Assembly (NCBI RefSeq): GCF_000987775.1
Contig: NZ_LAHO01000012.1
Coordinates: 108,890-172,889 of the forward strand
Source of the DNA: Arsukibacterium ikkense
GTDB lineage: Bacteria; Pseudomonadota; Gammaproteobacteria; Enterobacterales; Alteromonadaceae
Direction of reading: 5' to 3'
DNA: 64,000 bases
Shown here: in pieces, positions 1 to 9,362 of the stretch
Layout of the letters: every line of letters begins with the position of its first letter
How positions within the stretch are numbered: position 1 is the first letter of the stretch
Position numbers and translations under genes: made by a program
The notes under the pieces: generated by a model
Told to the model about the DNA's origin: nothing
The model's input: only the letters and a program-made list of their open reading frames with translations
Databases searched by the model: none

Positions 1-1563
1 ATGGTCAGCTGCCAAATTGAGAGTTAACAGTAAAGATTGGTAATTTTGCTTATAAAAAAGGTTATCTGGTGATAACTGCCAAGCCTGCTGCCAGTGATGC
101 AAACTGTCGGCCAATTGGCCATGATGAAAAGCATTTAACGCCAGGCCGGCATAACCCATTGGTGACGTCGGAAAGTCCTGCACTAACTGATTAAAACTAC
201 TTAGTGCCTCAGCAAACTGGCCGCGGATCGCCTGTTCATAGCCACGGTTATACAGTACCGCCACCGACACCGGATCCAGCTGATAAGCCCGCTCCAGAGA
301 CATTACGGCCTGCCCATAGTGGCCCAAACGTTTAAGTGTCAGGTATTGCCACATGTGGGCAATGGCCAGATTAGGATTAAGCTGTATTGCTAGATCAAAG
401 TTGCTAAGAGCCTGTTCCTCCTGTTGCAACATATCAAATAATCTACCTCTGACAGCATAAGCTTCAGCCAGTTGTGGTGCCCGATTGAGTGCTTTTTCCA
501 AATATTGCTGACCAAGTGAAGTGGCTATGTCGGTTTTAAGGATGCCGAATTCTTTGCCGCTATCCGCCATCAACAATAGCGTATCCGCCAGGCCAACATA
601 GGCCTGGGCGTATTCCGGGTCCTGGCCTATGGCTTGTTCAAACAACTTACGGGCCTGCTGCATGCCCTCGCTGGTTTGCAGCCGGTATTGCTCACGGGCT
701 TTTAAGTAACTTAAATAGGCATCGGCGCTTTGGGTACTGGCATTGGCCGAGAGATCCTGTAAGGCACTGCCGGGCGCTAGACTGGCCTGCAGCGCATTGA
801 CTACCGAGCGGGCCACTTCGGTTTCCAGTGCAAATATATCGGTTAACTCACGCTGTAACTGTTGACTCCATAAAGTTTGGCCGCTCTGGCCATCGAGCAA
901 ATTCAGCCGGATCTGCAGTTGCTGGCCCTCGCGGCTGATGCTGCCGGTAAGTAAGGTAGCAACCTGCAGCCGGCGGGCAATGTCGGGCAGGCTTAATTGC
1001 TGGCGGCTGAGTATCTGACCCGAGCTGGCAGATGCCACCGTTAGCCCCGGGGTGCGGCCAAGCTGACTGCTGATTTCTTCAGCCAGGCTGCTGGCTAATA
1101 ATACCAGCTCAGTCGTATCCTGATCCTGGCTGAGCTGGGTAAAGGGCAATACGGCAATAGAATTGGCAGCCAGTATATTAACGGGTTCGGGCTCAGTTGC
1201 CGGCCGGCTTGCCAGGTAATACTGATAACCGAGCAGGGCACAGCCGATGCTTAGCAGCAGTATGATGCTCAGTTGTTTGTAGCCAAAAGGGGCTGGCACG
1301 CTGCCATCGGCGTTGGCGATAGCCTGCAGCTGGCCATGTTGATACTGATAAAACCAGGCCAGATACAGCAGCAGTGGCACTGCGGCAAACAGACTAATGG
1401 CAATAATATTGCCCACATAGGGCGGCAGGTTTAACAGTTGGCTAACCACCGCCACCACCTGCAAAATCAGCCAGACCATGGCCAGATAAGGCAGTATGGT
1501 GTTCAGTACCTTACGGCGAAGCAGTTGCTGGTAAAACTGACCTGGGCGAAGCAAGGCGAGCAT
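1..1563 (-). CDS. Membrane-anchored TolB/FlgO-like TPR protein, 3' end outside window
   Basis: An open frame runs from an ATG at 1563 to the window edge without a stop (521 codons), so the C-terminus is missing. The N-terminal third has hydrophobic segments at roughly residues 22-38, 45-65 and 100-115. It is followed by a region starting IAVLPF and containing RRLQV, LLDGQSGQTLW and DIFALE, the pattern of the FlgO/TolB-N-like module seen in adenylate-cyclase-associated and CadC-type proteins. After that come helical tetratricopeptide-like repeats (for example ARKLFEQAIGQDPEYAQA). No DNA-binding or cyclase domain is visible in the part present, so it differs from CadC-like regulators, which carry an N-terminal winged helix. 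A scaffold or sensor role is only inferred. Confidence 0.75.
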   Translation of the reverse strand, partial: MLALLRPGQFYQQLLRRKVLNTILPYLAMVWLILQVVAVVSQLLNLPPYVGNIIAISLFAAVPLLLYLAWFYQYQHGQLQAIANADGSVPAPFGYKQLSIILLLSIGCALLGYQYYLASRPATEPEPVNILAANSIAVLPFTQLSQDQDTTELVLLASSLAEEISSQLGRTPGLTVASASSGQILSRQQLSLPDIARRLQVATLLTGSISREGQQLQIRLNLLDGQSGQTLWSQQLQRELTDIFALETEVARSVVNALQASLAPGSALQDLSANASTQSADAYLSYLKAREQYRLQTSEGMQQARKLFEQAIGQDPEYAQAYVGLADTLLLMADSGKEFGILKTDIATSLGQQYLEKALNRAPQLAEAYAVRGRLFDMLQQEEQALSNFDLAIQLNPNLAIAHMWQYLTLKRLGHYGQAVMSLERAYQLDPVSVAVLYNRGYEQAIRGQFAEALSSFNQLVQDFPTSPMGYAGLALNAFHHGQLADSLHHWQQAWQLSPDNLFYKQNYQSLLLTLNLAADH

Positions 1564-1678
1564 CCCTGTTGGCTAAGCGAATGCTAAGCTTAGCCCAGGA
1601 TTGGCCAGTGTGCTGAGCGCCGTTGGCTGTGGTATGGTTAGCAGCGGTTAGGGGCGAAATAAACGAAAGAGAGGGTCC

Positions 1679-3100
1679 ATGTTAAAGCGTGTATCATTAT
1701 GGTTAGCATTAAGTACCGTGTTATCGGGGCTGGCAACGGCGGCAGACTATAGCGAATTTACCGTGCCGGGCCTGGCCAAGGGCCAGATAACCCATGGCGA
1801 TATAGCACCCCTTATTCACTATTATCAGCAGCAAGACTGGCTTGAAGTCACAGAGCTGGGCCGCTCGGTCGAACAACGGCCAATATACTTAATTAAAATT
1901 GGCCAGGGTGAGCGTAAAGTGCTGGCCTGGTCGCAAATGCATGGCGATGAACCCACCGCCACCGCGGCGCTGTTTGATTTACTGGCAGTGCTGCAGGCAC
2001 AACAGCAAACTGATAGTACTCAAGCCTCCCCGGCCTGGCTGGATAACATCAGCCTGTATTTAATTCCGATGCTTAACCCGGATGGTGCTGAGCGCAACAG
2101 TCGCTTTAATGCTTTGGGTATTGACGTTAACCGCGATGCTTTAGCGCTGCAAACGCCGGAAGGCCAGCTGTTAATGCAGGCAGCCAAGCAAATAAAGCCG
2201 CATTACGGCTTTAACCTGCATGATCAGAACCGCTACCACGGCGCAGGAGATAGTAAAAAGCCGGCAACTATCTCTTTGCTGGCACCGGCCTATAACGAGG
2301 CGCGCGAGATAAACCCCAGCCGCCATGCGGCCATGCAGTTAATCAGTGCGGTAAAACCCATGCTGGATAAGGCCTTGCCGCAGCAGCTGGGCCGCTATGA
2401 TGACGAATATTCTATCCGCTCTTTTGGCGATACCTTCTCGGCGATGGGCATCAGCACAGTATTGGTGGAGTCCGGCGGCCAGTATAATGACCGCTTCCGC
2501 CAGCAGGCCCGCCAGTTAAATCTGCAATTGTATTTAAGCTGGTTGGCGATGATTAGCAACGGCAGCTATCGCGATTATGATTTAAGCGGTTACAACAGCA
2601 TTCCAATGAACAACAGCAACGGCATGAAAGATCTGATTATCAGTGATGTGACGCTGCAACGGGCCGATGGCAGTGGTCCGCTGGCTAAGGTAGACCTGGC
2701 ATTTACCGCCGGCGGCAATGGCCGGGGCCCGGTGGTGTTAAATGAAATTGGCGATGCCAGTATTTACGGTGGGTACCACAGCCTGGACGCCAGTGGCATG
2801 GTATATAGCGCTGGTAAGGCGTATCCACTTACCGGGCCGCTTAATTTAAGCGCTGAGCGCTATGTGCAGCTGTTGGCCGAGGGTTACAGCCATTTTAGTG
2901 GTGAGGCCAGACTACTAACCAATAACTCTGGCTTGCCGGTGGCGATAAACCCGCGCGGTGTGAATACGCTATGGCCGCAGCGGCAGCTCAGCACCACCTT
3001 TTTGCTGACGCTAGAGGGCGCTGTGCAATGGGCCGTGATCAATGGCCGGCTGATCCGGCTGGCCGATGCCAGCCTGGTTGATGCCTATAGCGGTAACTGA
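1679..3100 (+). CDS. Exported M14-family zinc carboxypeptidase
   Basis: 473 residues with a signal peptide (about residues 1-21, cleavage near ATA-ADY). The zinc site of the M14 fold is visible: HGDE gives the HxxE pair at His88/Glu91, and the third ligand is His181 in NLHDQ. The catalytic glutamate is Glu264 in VLVESGGQ. These residues predict a periplasmic or secreted metallocarboxypeptidase. Whether it acts on proteins or on murein peptides cannot be told from sequence, although murein genes follow. The ATG at 1679 has a GAGAGG ribosome site about 5 bases upstream. The C-terminal 170 residues lie outside the peptidase core and are not recognised. The gene stands alone, convergent with the FMN reductase. 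Confidence 0.85.
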   Translation: MLKRVSLWLALSTVLSGLATAADYSEFTVPGLAKGQITHGDIAPLIHYYQQQDWLEVTELGRSVEQRPIYLIKIGQGERKVLAWSQMHGDEPTATAALFDLLAVLQAQQQTDSTQASPAWLDNISLYLIPMLNPDGAERNSRFNALGIDVNRDALALQTPEGQLLMQAAKQIKPHYGFNLHDQNRYHGAGDSKKPATISLLAPAYNEAREINPSRHAAMQLISAVKPMLDKALPQQLGRYDDEYSIRSFGDTFSAMGISTVLVESGGQYNDRFRQQARQLNLQLYLSWLAMISNGSYRDYDLSGYNSIPMNNSNGMKDLIISDVTLQRADGSGPLAKVDLAFTAGGNGRGPVVLNEIGDASIYGGYHSLDASGMVYSAGKAYPLTGPLNLSAERYVQLLAEGYSHFSGEARLLTNNSGLPVAINPRGVNTLWPQRQLSTTFLLTLEGAVQWAVINGRLIRLADASLVDAYSGN

Positions 3101-3115
3101 CAGCTGGCACGTAAT

Positions 3116-3670
3116 TCAGGCTTTGTTGCCATTAAGTCGCTGCTGCCAGGCCAGTAAGGTCGCAAGTTGCTTGCGCACATTGGCCTGAATTTTGTCGTCG
3201 GTTAAATTGCCGTCGGTATCAAAAGCGCCGCTAAAGGCATTGGCAAACACCTCAGGCTGATTCAGCGGATGCAAATTTAAATAGACACAAACCTGGCGCA
3301 AATGGTATTGGGCGCGGCTGGAGCCCATGCCGGCGGCAGAGCCCATAATCGCTACCGGTTTGCCGCTGAGCAGATGGTTGTCGGGTTCACGTGAGGCCCA
3401 GTCCAGTGCGTTTTTTAAGGCGGGTGCCAGCGAGTAATTATATTCCGGGCAGGCCAGCAGTAAGGCGTCGGCGTGTGCCAGTTGTTGGCACAGGGTGTCA
3501 ACGGCCGGCGGTTTGGCCCCGAGATCGGCGTTGTAAAATGGTACGTCTAATAAATCGGCCAGGTGAATTTTCATGCCGTCGGGGCTATTGGCCATGGCGT
3601 AACGCAGCAGTCCCCGGTTGGTGGATTTGGCCCGCAAGCTACCGCAAATGGCCAGCACATTGATACTCAT
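3116..3670 (-). CDS. NADPH-dependent FMN reductase (ChrR/YieF-like flavoprotein)
   Basis: 184 residues with a flavodoxin-like fold. The N-terminal phosphate-binding loop reads GSLRAKSTNRG (residues 10-20), and the family signature PEYNYSLAPALKNALDW sits in the middle of the protein, followed by a glycine-rich GSAAGMGSSRAQ loop. Such proteins are soluble FMN dimers that reduce quinones, chromate or azo dyes using NAD(P)H and usually protect against oxidative stress. The natural substrate is not predictable. The start at 3670 is supported by AGGAG seven bases upstream. It is transcribed alone, toward the M14 peptidase gene. Confidence 0.85.
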   Translation of the reverse strand: MSINVLAICGSLRAKSTNRGLLRYAMANSPDGMKIHLADLLDVPFYNADLGAKPPAVDTLCQQLAHADALLLACPEYNYSLAPALKNALDWASREPDNHLLSGKPVAIMGSAAGMGSSRAQYHLRQVCVYLNLHPLNQPEVFANAFSGAFDTDGNLTDDKIQANVRKQLATLLAWQQRLNGNKA

Positions 3671-3821
3671 TTTGACTCCTGATGTCTAAAACAGTTTGTA
3701 GAGTGTAGTTCATTGGTAGGTTTTTTCGTGCGGAAGTTCAGCGCCGGTAAAGTTGGCAGCCGCAAAATGGCCGCTATACTGTCACCATTTATCGGGTTAA
3801 AAGCCGTTTCAGGAGCCTGTT

Positions 3822-4640
3822 ATGCGTTACCCATTAAGCCTGCTTGGCTGCAGCGTATTATGTTTAGTTGTGCTGGCCGGCTGTCAGCCGGATCAAAGCC
3901 GCCCGGCGTTAAACGAACAGATCCCGCAATTGCCGGCGGCTCCTGCCGACACCAGCCAGAATGCGCTGGACTGGCCAGGCCGTTATCAGGGGGTGATCCC
4001 TTGTGCCGATTGCCCTGGCATTAAAATGACCCTGCAACTGGAAGCCAACCAGCAGTACAGCTTGTCGCGCTATTACCAGGAGCGGGCAGATGAACCCGAG
4101 TTGACCGAGGGCCAGTTTCGCTGGAGCAGTGACGGGCGCATCATTCAGTTGGATGATGCGGATAACAGCCGCTTGCTGGTGGGGGAAAATCGACTGTTAC
4201 TGCTGGACTCACAGGGCGAACGGATCGGGGGTGAGCTGGCCGGGCAATACTGGTTAGCCAAACAAGCAGACGAAGACCCGCAGCCCTCAGGTGAGCTACT
4301 GAGCCTTAACGGCAAGTGGCAACTGACCGAATTGCTGCAAAAAACCGTTGACGTTGATAACAAGGTATTTTTGCAATTTGATGCTGAGGGGCGGGTTAGT
4401 GGCTATACCGGCTGTAATAACCTGACTGGTGGCTATCAGCTGCAAGGCCCCCGGCTAAGTTTTAGTCCGCTGGCCACCACCCGTAAGGCCTGTTTGCAAG
4501 ATACCATAGAGCCGCAACTGCTGGATGTGCTGAGCAAGGTTGATAATATCAGCATTGCCGGTGACGAGCTAAGCCTGAACCGGGCCAGGATGGCGCCATT
4601 GGCCCGGTTTAAGCGGCTGGCTGACGCCAGCGAACATTAA
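3822..4640 (+). CDS. NlpE-like plus META domain lipoprotein
   Basis: 272 residues. A lipoprotein signal ends in LAGC (Cys21), so the protein should be lipidated. Residues about 50-140 match the N-terminal domain of NlpE, including the CADC pair (CxxC) in GVIPCADCPGI. In E. coli NlpE activates the Cpx envelope-stress pathway when lipoprotein sorting or disulfide formation fails. Residues about 165-265 match the META/HslJ domain (GKWQLTEL, GYTGCNNLTGGY, TTRKAC). AGGAG lies six bases upstream of the ATG. The fusion suggests an envelope-stress lipoprotein, but signalling to Cpx is inferred. It converges with namZ, with only 19 bases between the stops. Confidence 0.85.
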   Translation: MRYPLSLLGCSVLCLVVLAGCQPDQSRPALNEQIPQLPAAPADTSQNALDWPGRYQGVIPCADCPGIKMTLQLEANQQYSLSRYYQERADEPELTEGQFRWSSDGRIIQLDDADNSRLLVGENRLLLLDSQGERIGGELAGQYWLAKQADEDPQPSGELLSLNGKWQLTELLQKTVDVDNKVFLQFDAEGRVSGYTGCNNLTGGYQLQGPRLSFSPLATTRKACLQDTIEPQLLDVLSKVDNISIAGDELSLNRARMAPLARFKRLADASEH

Positions 4641-4659
4641 AGCCAGCGCCAACGCGCCA

Positions 4660-5841
4660 TTAACGGTACAGTAAATACGGCTGGCGCTGTGCGGCAAATG
4701 CCTTAAGCGCCGGTTGCCAGCTGGCGCGAATTTGCTGCTCGGTTAAGCCTTGCTCAATTTGCTGGCGCAAGCTGGCAGTACCGGCCAGCTTATCCATAAA
4801 CTGCGGGGAGTTAAAAAAAGTGGCCTGCTGCGCGGCAAACAGCTGATACCAGTTAATGACATAGCTTAAGTCTAAGCCGCCGGCGCTAACCTGGCGTAAA
4901 TCCTGGCCCTGGCTGGGGGTGTCTTTCAGCGGCGGGTTTAGAGCGGCGCCGGGGGTTGCTACCGGGGTAAAGTTGAAATCGCCCAGGCTGAACTTATCAT
5001 AGCCAATAACCTGAAATGGCATCGGCGTGCCGCGGCCGACACTGAGTGGCGTGGCTTCAAAAAAGCCCAGTGACGGGTACAGCGCTATGGCCTGATCATT
5101 GGGTAAATTCGGGCTGGGCGGCACTGGCAGGCTGTAGGTCATAGCGCGCTGATAATGGGCAACCGGGATCACCGTCAGCGCCAGTTGTTCGGCCTGAGTT
5201 ATCCAGCGCTCGCCTTTAATCATTAATGCCAGCTCGCCCACTGTCATGCCGTGCAGCAGCGGAATAGGGTGCATACCAACAAACGACTGATAGGCTAAAT
5301 CAAGTAGCGGCCCATCCAGATAGCGGCCGTTTGGATTGGGCCGGTCCAGTACCAGCATCGCTACATTATGCTCAGCCGCGGCCTGCATCAGGTAGTGCAT
5401 GGAACTGATGTAAGTGTAATAGCGCACCCCGACATCCTGAATATCGAAGATCACCAGATCCACAGCCTGCATTTGGGCGGCGCTGGGGGCTTTACTGGGG
5501 CCATACAGCGATAACAGCGGGATGCCGGTTTTACTGTCGACGCCGGAGCTGACACTGGCACCGGCGTCGTGATCGCCCCGAAAGCCGTGTTCCGGCGCGA
5601 AAATGCTGACAATATTCACCTGATGGGCCAGCAAGACATCGACCAGGTGCTGCTCGCCGACCCTTGAGGTTTGATTAACCAGCAGGCCAACCCTTTTGCC
5701 TTGCAGCAGCGGCAGGTACTCAGCCAGGCGCTCGGCCCCCGGAGTGATGGGGGCGGCTGCAGGCTCAGCCTGGGTTGGCAAGTTTGCGACACCACAACCG
5801 GCCAGCCACAGCAGGGCCAGTATACTGAGCCAACGGATCAT
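4660..5841 (-). CDS. namZ: Exo-beta-N-acetylmuramidase, DUF1343 (NamZ) lipoprotein
   Basis: 393 residues. A lipoprotein signal ends in LAGC (Cys16), so it is predicted to be anchored on the outside of the inner membrane or in the outer membrane. The body is the DUF1343 family: GLLVNQTSRVG, FAPEHGFRGDHDAG, DIQDVGVRYYTY, LDRPNPNGRYLDGP and HGMTVGE are all present. The characterised member in Bacillus subtilis (YbbC/NamZ) removes MurNAc from the non-reducing end of murein chains. It is the last gene of a four-gene operon, and its ATG overlaps the murQ stop (ATGA). That fits release of MurNAc in the periplasm, import, phosphorylation and conversion by MurQ. Confidence 0.9.
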   Translation of the reverse strand: MIRWLSILALLWLAGCGVANLPTQAEPAAAPITPGAERLAEYLPLLQGKRVGLLVNQTSRVGEQHLVDVLLAHQVNIVSIFAPEHGFRGDHDAGASVSSGVDSKTGIPLLSLYGPSKAPSAAQMQAVDLVIFDIQDVGVRYYTYISSMHYLMQAAAEHNVAMLVLDRPNPNGRYLDGPLLDLAYQSFVGMHPIPLLHGMTVGELALMIKGERWITQAEQLALTVIPVAHYQRAMTYSLPVPPSPNLPNDQAIALYPSLGFFEATPLSVGRGTPMPFQVIGYDKFSLGDFNFTPVATPGAALNPPLKDTPSQGQDLRQVSAGGLDLSYVINWYQLFAAQQATFFNSPQFMDKLAGTASLRQQIEQGLTEQQIRASWQPALKAFAAQRQPYLLYR

Positions 5842-6758
5842 TTGGCCGCCTGCAGCGCTTTAGTCACAAAACCCTGGCTGGCGGCCAGTGCCTGTTGACA
5901 GTGTGGCAGATCCTGGCCGGTCAGGATCAGCAAAATAGCCAGTTTGGCACTCATATTGGCTTGTTGCAGCGCGGCATTGGCGGTGACGCTGTCGCAATCG
6001 GTGGCTTGCATCACAATTCTGACGGCCCGGGCCTGCAGCTTTTGATTACTGGCATGTAAATCGACCATCAGATTCTGATACACCTTGCCAGTAAGTACCA
6101 TGGCGGCGGTACTTAACATATTCAGCAGCATTTTCTGGGCGGTACCGGCTTTCATCCGGGTAGAGCCGGTCAGTACTTCCGGGCCCACTTCAGCACAAAT
6201 CGCGATATCGGCGGCGGCCAGAATGGGGCCGCTGGCATTGCAGCTAATGGCCACGGTGGTGGCACCGAGTTTACGGCCATAGGCCAGTGCGCCAAGCACA
6301 TAAGGCGTGCGGCCGCTGGCAGCGATGCCCACCAGAATGTCATTGCGGCCAAAGTTAATGGCGGTTAATTCTTCTACTGCCAGCTCGGGGCTGTCTTCTG
6401 CACCTTCTACCGCGTGCTGGATTGCATGGCTGCCCCCGGCAATCAGCCCCACCACCTGATTAGCCGGCACGCTGAAGGTCGGCGGGCATTCGGCGGCATC
6501 TAAAATACCCAGGCGGCCGCTGGTGCCGGCACCCAGATAAATTAACCGGCCGCCCAGACTAAAGGCACTTACAATAGCGTCTACTGCCTGGGCTACCGCC
6601 GGCAAGCTTGGGGTGATTGCCGCGGCAACCGCATGATCAGCCTGATTAATCAGGCTGACAATGGCCAGACTGTCCAGTTGGTCCAGCCTGGTTGACGCCG
6701 GGTTGCGGGCCTCGGTATTCATATTGGCCAGTTGTTGCAGTAATTCGGTTTGGCTCAT
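5838..6758 (-). CDS. murQ: N-acetylmuramic acid 6-phosphate etherase
   Basis: 306 residues, the usual length. It is a SIS-domain protein with the family signatures RLIYLGAGTSGRLGILDAAE, the catalytic region around EGAEDSPE, and GPEVLTGSTRMKAGTAQK. The enzyme cleaves the lactyl ether of MurNAc-6-phosphate, giving GlcNAc-6-phosphate and D-lactate in the cytoplasm. This is the committed step of MurNAc recycling. It starts 11 bases after the kinase stop and overlaps the namZ start by four bases, so all are likely one mRNA. No murP-type PTS permease is in the cluster, so the phosphate is probably added by the adjoining kinase. Confidence 0.95.
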   Translation of the reverse strand: MSQTELLQQLANMNTEARNPASTRLDQLDSLAIVSLINQADHAVAAAITPSLPAVAQAVDAIVSAFSLGGRLIYLGAGTSGRLGILDAAECPPTFSVPANQVVGLIAGGSHAIQHAVEGAEDSPELAVEELTAINFGRNDILVGIAASGRTPYVLGALAYGRKLGATTVAISCNASGPILAAADIAICAEVGPEVLTGSTRMKAGTAQKMLLNMLSTAAMVLTGKVYQNLMVDLHASNQKLQARAVRIVMQATDCDSVTANAALQQANMSAKLAILLILTGQDLPHCQQALAASQGFVTKALQAAK

Positions 6759-6769
6759 CAGACGTTCAC

Positions 6770-7648
6770 TCAGGTTAGGTTAACGGGGTTTAGCTGGGCC
6801 AGCTGGCGTGCCGCCAGGATCAGGGCGCCATCCAGGGCGTCGCCTTTGGCTTGCTGTAACAGCGAGCTGATATCAGCGCTGAGCAACGATTGGCAGCTAC
6901 TGGCCAGGCCGCCCAGCAGTACCACCGGCAGTGGCCGCTGGCCGCGGCAACAGTGAATAAGCTCGGCAATCGCATCGGCTTGTTGTTGCAGCAACTGCTG
7001 GGCCAGCGGGCAAGCGTGATGCTGAAACACTAATGGCGCCAGCGCGGCAAAATCTGCTACTGTGGCCTGCTTTAACCAGGGTAGCACCCTGTTAGCGTTG
7101 TCACCACAGTGCTGAGCCAGTGCCAGGGTCAGGGGGCTGTTCAGGCCACTATCGCTGTCCAGTTGCCATAATAACTGGCGTACCGCCAACTTACCCAGCC
7201 AGGCTCCGCCACCTTCATCGCCAATGTTAAAACCCCAGCCGCCGGTTTGTTGCTCGCTGCCATCATCCAGTAAGCGCATGGCTACCGAGCCGGTGCCCAG
7301 CGCCACCATCACTACGGGTTGGCCACTATTGGCGCCGTACAAGGAGGTGCGCGCATCGGTGGTCAGTTGCCAGGCGGCAAAGTTCAGCGCCAGTTGCTGG
7401 CTAAACTCGCGGTGCAGTTGCGGGTTGCCGGCACCGGCCAGACCAATACAGGCAACCACCTGGCTAGGACTTATCCCGGCTTGCTGACAGAGCTGTAAGC
7501 TTAATTGCCGGACATTGCAAAGTGCCTGCTCCAGATTATTAGACAATTGGGCCGGACCGCCGGCAGCCTGCCATAGCTGGTTACTGCCAGGCTGTTTCAG
7601 CCTGGCGAGGGTTTTGCTACCGCCGCCGTCTATGGCCAGTAAATACAT
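6770..7648 (-). CDS. BadF/BadG-type sugar kinase, probable MurNAc/GlcNAc kinase (MurK-like)
   Basis: 292 residues of the ASKHA fold. The phosphate-1 motif is LAIDGGGSKTLARL at the N-terminus. GLAGAGNPQ, ALGTGSVAMRL and GWGFNIGDEGGGAWLG follow, as in N-acetylglucosamine kinases of the BcrA/BadF/BadG family. MurK of Clostridium acetobutylicum, same family, phosphorylates MurNAc and GlcNAc at C6. Here the gene lies one base after the symporter and just before murQ. The likely role is therefore to convert imported MurNAc, and perhaps GlcNAc, to the 6-phosphate. That specificity is inferred from context; a kinase only for GlcNAc is the alternative. Confidence 0.82.
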   Translation of the reverse strand: MYLLAIDGGGSKTLARLKQPGSNQLWQAAGGPAQLSNNLEQALCNVRQLSLQLCQQAGISPSQVVACIGLAGAGNPQLHREFSQQLALNFAAWQLTTDARTSLYGANSGQPVVMVALGTGSVAMRLLDDGSEQQTGGWGFNIGDEGGGAWLGKLAVRQLLWQLDSDSGLNSPLTLALAQHCGDNANRVLPWLKQATVADFAALAPLVFQHHACPLAQQLLQQQADAIAELIHCCRGQRPLPVVLLGGLASSCQSLLSADISSLLQQAKGDALDGALILAARQLAQLNPVNLT

Positions 7649-7649
7649 G

Positions 7650-9224
7650 TTAGTTCTCCACTCGGGTTATTACTGCTGCGCCGGGTTGGGCTTTGCCGCT
7701 CAGGCACACTAACCAGGCGACCAGGGTGCCGATACATAACTGCCAGCTAAAGCCCAGATCCCAGCTGGCCAGGGTGGGGCTGATAAGCGTCAGTAAATAA
7801 GGTTGCATCAGCAGTGTCACCGTAAATCCTGCTATCAATGCCGCTGTTACGCTACGGCTATTGCCACGTTGGCTAAACAGCGCGGTAAAAAATACGCCCA
7901 GCAAGCCGCTGTATGAAAATACCATCACGCTCAGAGCAAAGGCCAATAACGGCATGGCCGAGTATTGCTGCCAGTAAAAGCACAGGACCGCCATCAGCGA
8001 TAGCGTCAGTGCGGTTAACAGCATGGCGTACTGGCCAGCCCGCACATAGTGGCGCTCGCCGGTTGCCGGCTGCCGGCGCTGGCGCCAGGGCTGGTAAATA
8101 TCGGCTACCAGCACTGACGCCATCGAATTTAAACCCGAGGTAATGGTTGATAAGGCGGCGGCTATCACCCCCACCACCACCAGGCCGCGTAAGCCTGATG
8201 GTAATTCATTTAAGACATAATACATAAAGACGGTAATTTGTTCACCGGCAAAGCTGCCACTGTACTGGCCGCTGTGACTAAAGACATCGGGCCGCTGATA
8301 ATAGATATATAACAATAAGCCAATGACAATAAACAGCAGCATCACCGGGATCACCATTAACGCCGATGATAACAAGGCTTTGGCACCGCCGGCGGCTGTT
8401 TTACAGGTTAATACCCGTTGAGTCATATCCTGATCCAGGCCGAAAGCGGCGATATTCAGCAGCACAAAACCTGTCAGCGCCGACCAGATAGTAAATACGC
8501 CGCTGCTGCTAAAATCGGGCCTGAAATCAAACAATAATAATTTAGAGCTGCCATCGGCCAGCGGTGCAGCCAGCACCTGATACAGGCTGGCCAGGTCTAA
8601 CTGTAAACTGCTGTATAAATAACCCAGCACCACCAGCGCGGCGGTAACATACACCGCGCATTGCAGTGCATCGGTATAAATAACCGAGCGAATACCCCCG
8701 GCCATGGTACACGCCAGGCCGACAATGGCCAGTAAGCCGATGGCCAGGATGACACTGGCCGGCTCAATATTGTTAAATAACAACATGGCAACGGCCAGCG
8801 CCGCCATATACAAGCGGGCGCCGCTGGCAAAAGCCCGGCCAAATAAATACATTTTGCCGGCATGGTTTTTGGCTGTCGCATCGAAACGGCTTTCCAGCAG
8901 TTCGTACACGGTAGTCACTTTCAGCTGGTAATAACGCGGAATAAGCCATTTTATCACCAGCAAGGTTGCAATGATGGCGCCAATATTGGTGGCCAGATAG
9001 CTAAGATTGCCGCGAAACCCCATATCGGGGCCGCCAAGAAAGGTGGCCGCAGATTGCGAGGTGGCCAGCACCGAAATCGCCACCAGTAGCGGCGGCATGT
9101 TATTGCCACCCAGAAAGTAATCGCTGCTGTTGTTGGCCCGGCGCCGGTTTACCCAAATAGCCAGCGTGGCTAATAGCAGAAAATAACCGAAAAATATTAT
9201 CCAGTCTAATAGGGTGAGTTGCAT
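7650..9224 (-). CDS. Sodium:solute symporter, probable amino-sugar transporter
   Basis: 524 residues with about 13-14 hydrophobic segments. The SSS-family pattern is clear: FLGGNNMPPLLVAISVLATSQSAATFLG near the N-terminus, the GGIRSVIYTDALQ region after TM5, and AALSTITSGLNSMASVLVADIY in TM8. As first gene of the operon with a kinase, murQ and namZ, it most likely imports MurNAc (and perhaps GlcNAc) using the sodium gradient, replacing the PTS permease MurP of E. coli. The substrate is an inference from neighbours. Its start is divergent from nagZ across about 138 bases, which must hold both promoters; I see no convincing consensus there. Confidence 0.85.
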   Translation of the reverse strand: MQLTLLDWIIFFGYFLLLATLAIWVNRRRANNSSDYFLGGNNMPPLLVAISVLATSQSAATFLGGPDMGFRGNLSYLATNIGAIIATLLVIKWLIPRYYQLKVTTVYELLESRFDATAKNHAGKMYLFGRAFASGARLYMAALAVAMLLFNNIEPASVILAIGLLAIVGLACTMAGGIRSVIYTDALQCAVYVTAALVVLGYLYSSLQLDLASLYQVLAAPLADGSSKLLLFDFRPDFSSSGVFTIWSALTGFVLLNIAAFGLDQDMTQRVLTCKTAAGGAKALLSSALMVIPVMLLFIVIGLLLYIYYQRPDVFSHSGQYSGSFAGEQITVFMYYVLNELPSGLRGLVVVGVIAAALSTITSGLNSMASVLVADIYQPWRQRRQPATGERHYVRAGQYAMLLTALTLSLMAVLCFYWQQYSAMPLLAFALSVMVFSYSGLLGVFFTALFSQRGNSRSVTAALIAGFTVTLLMQPYLLTLISPTLASWDLGFSWQLCIGTLVAWLVCLSGKAQPGAAVITRVEN

Positions 9225-9362
9225 AGCAGGCTTCCTGCGGGCTCATGTTTGCGGTTAATTGTTAGGTAGCAAGCGGCCACTACTGGCGGTTGCCTGTTTT
9301 TTTTGTTTTACTGCAAGCCGTTTCTGAACAAATCTTACCTTAACATAAGTGGAGTAGACAGT

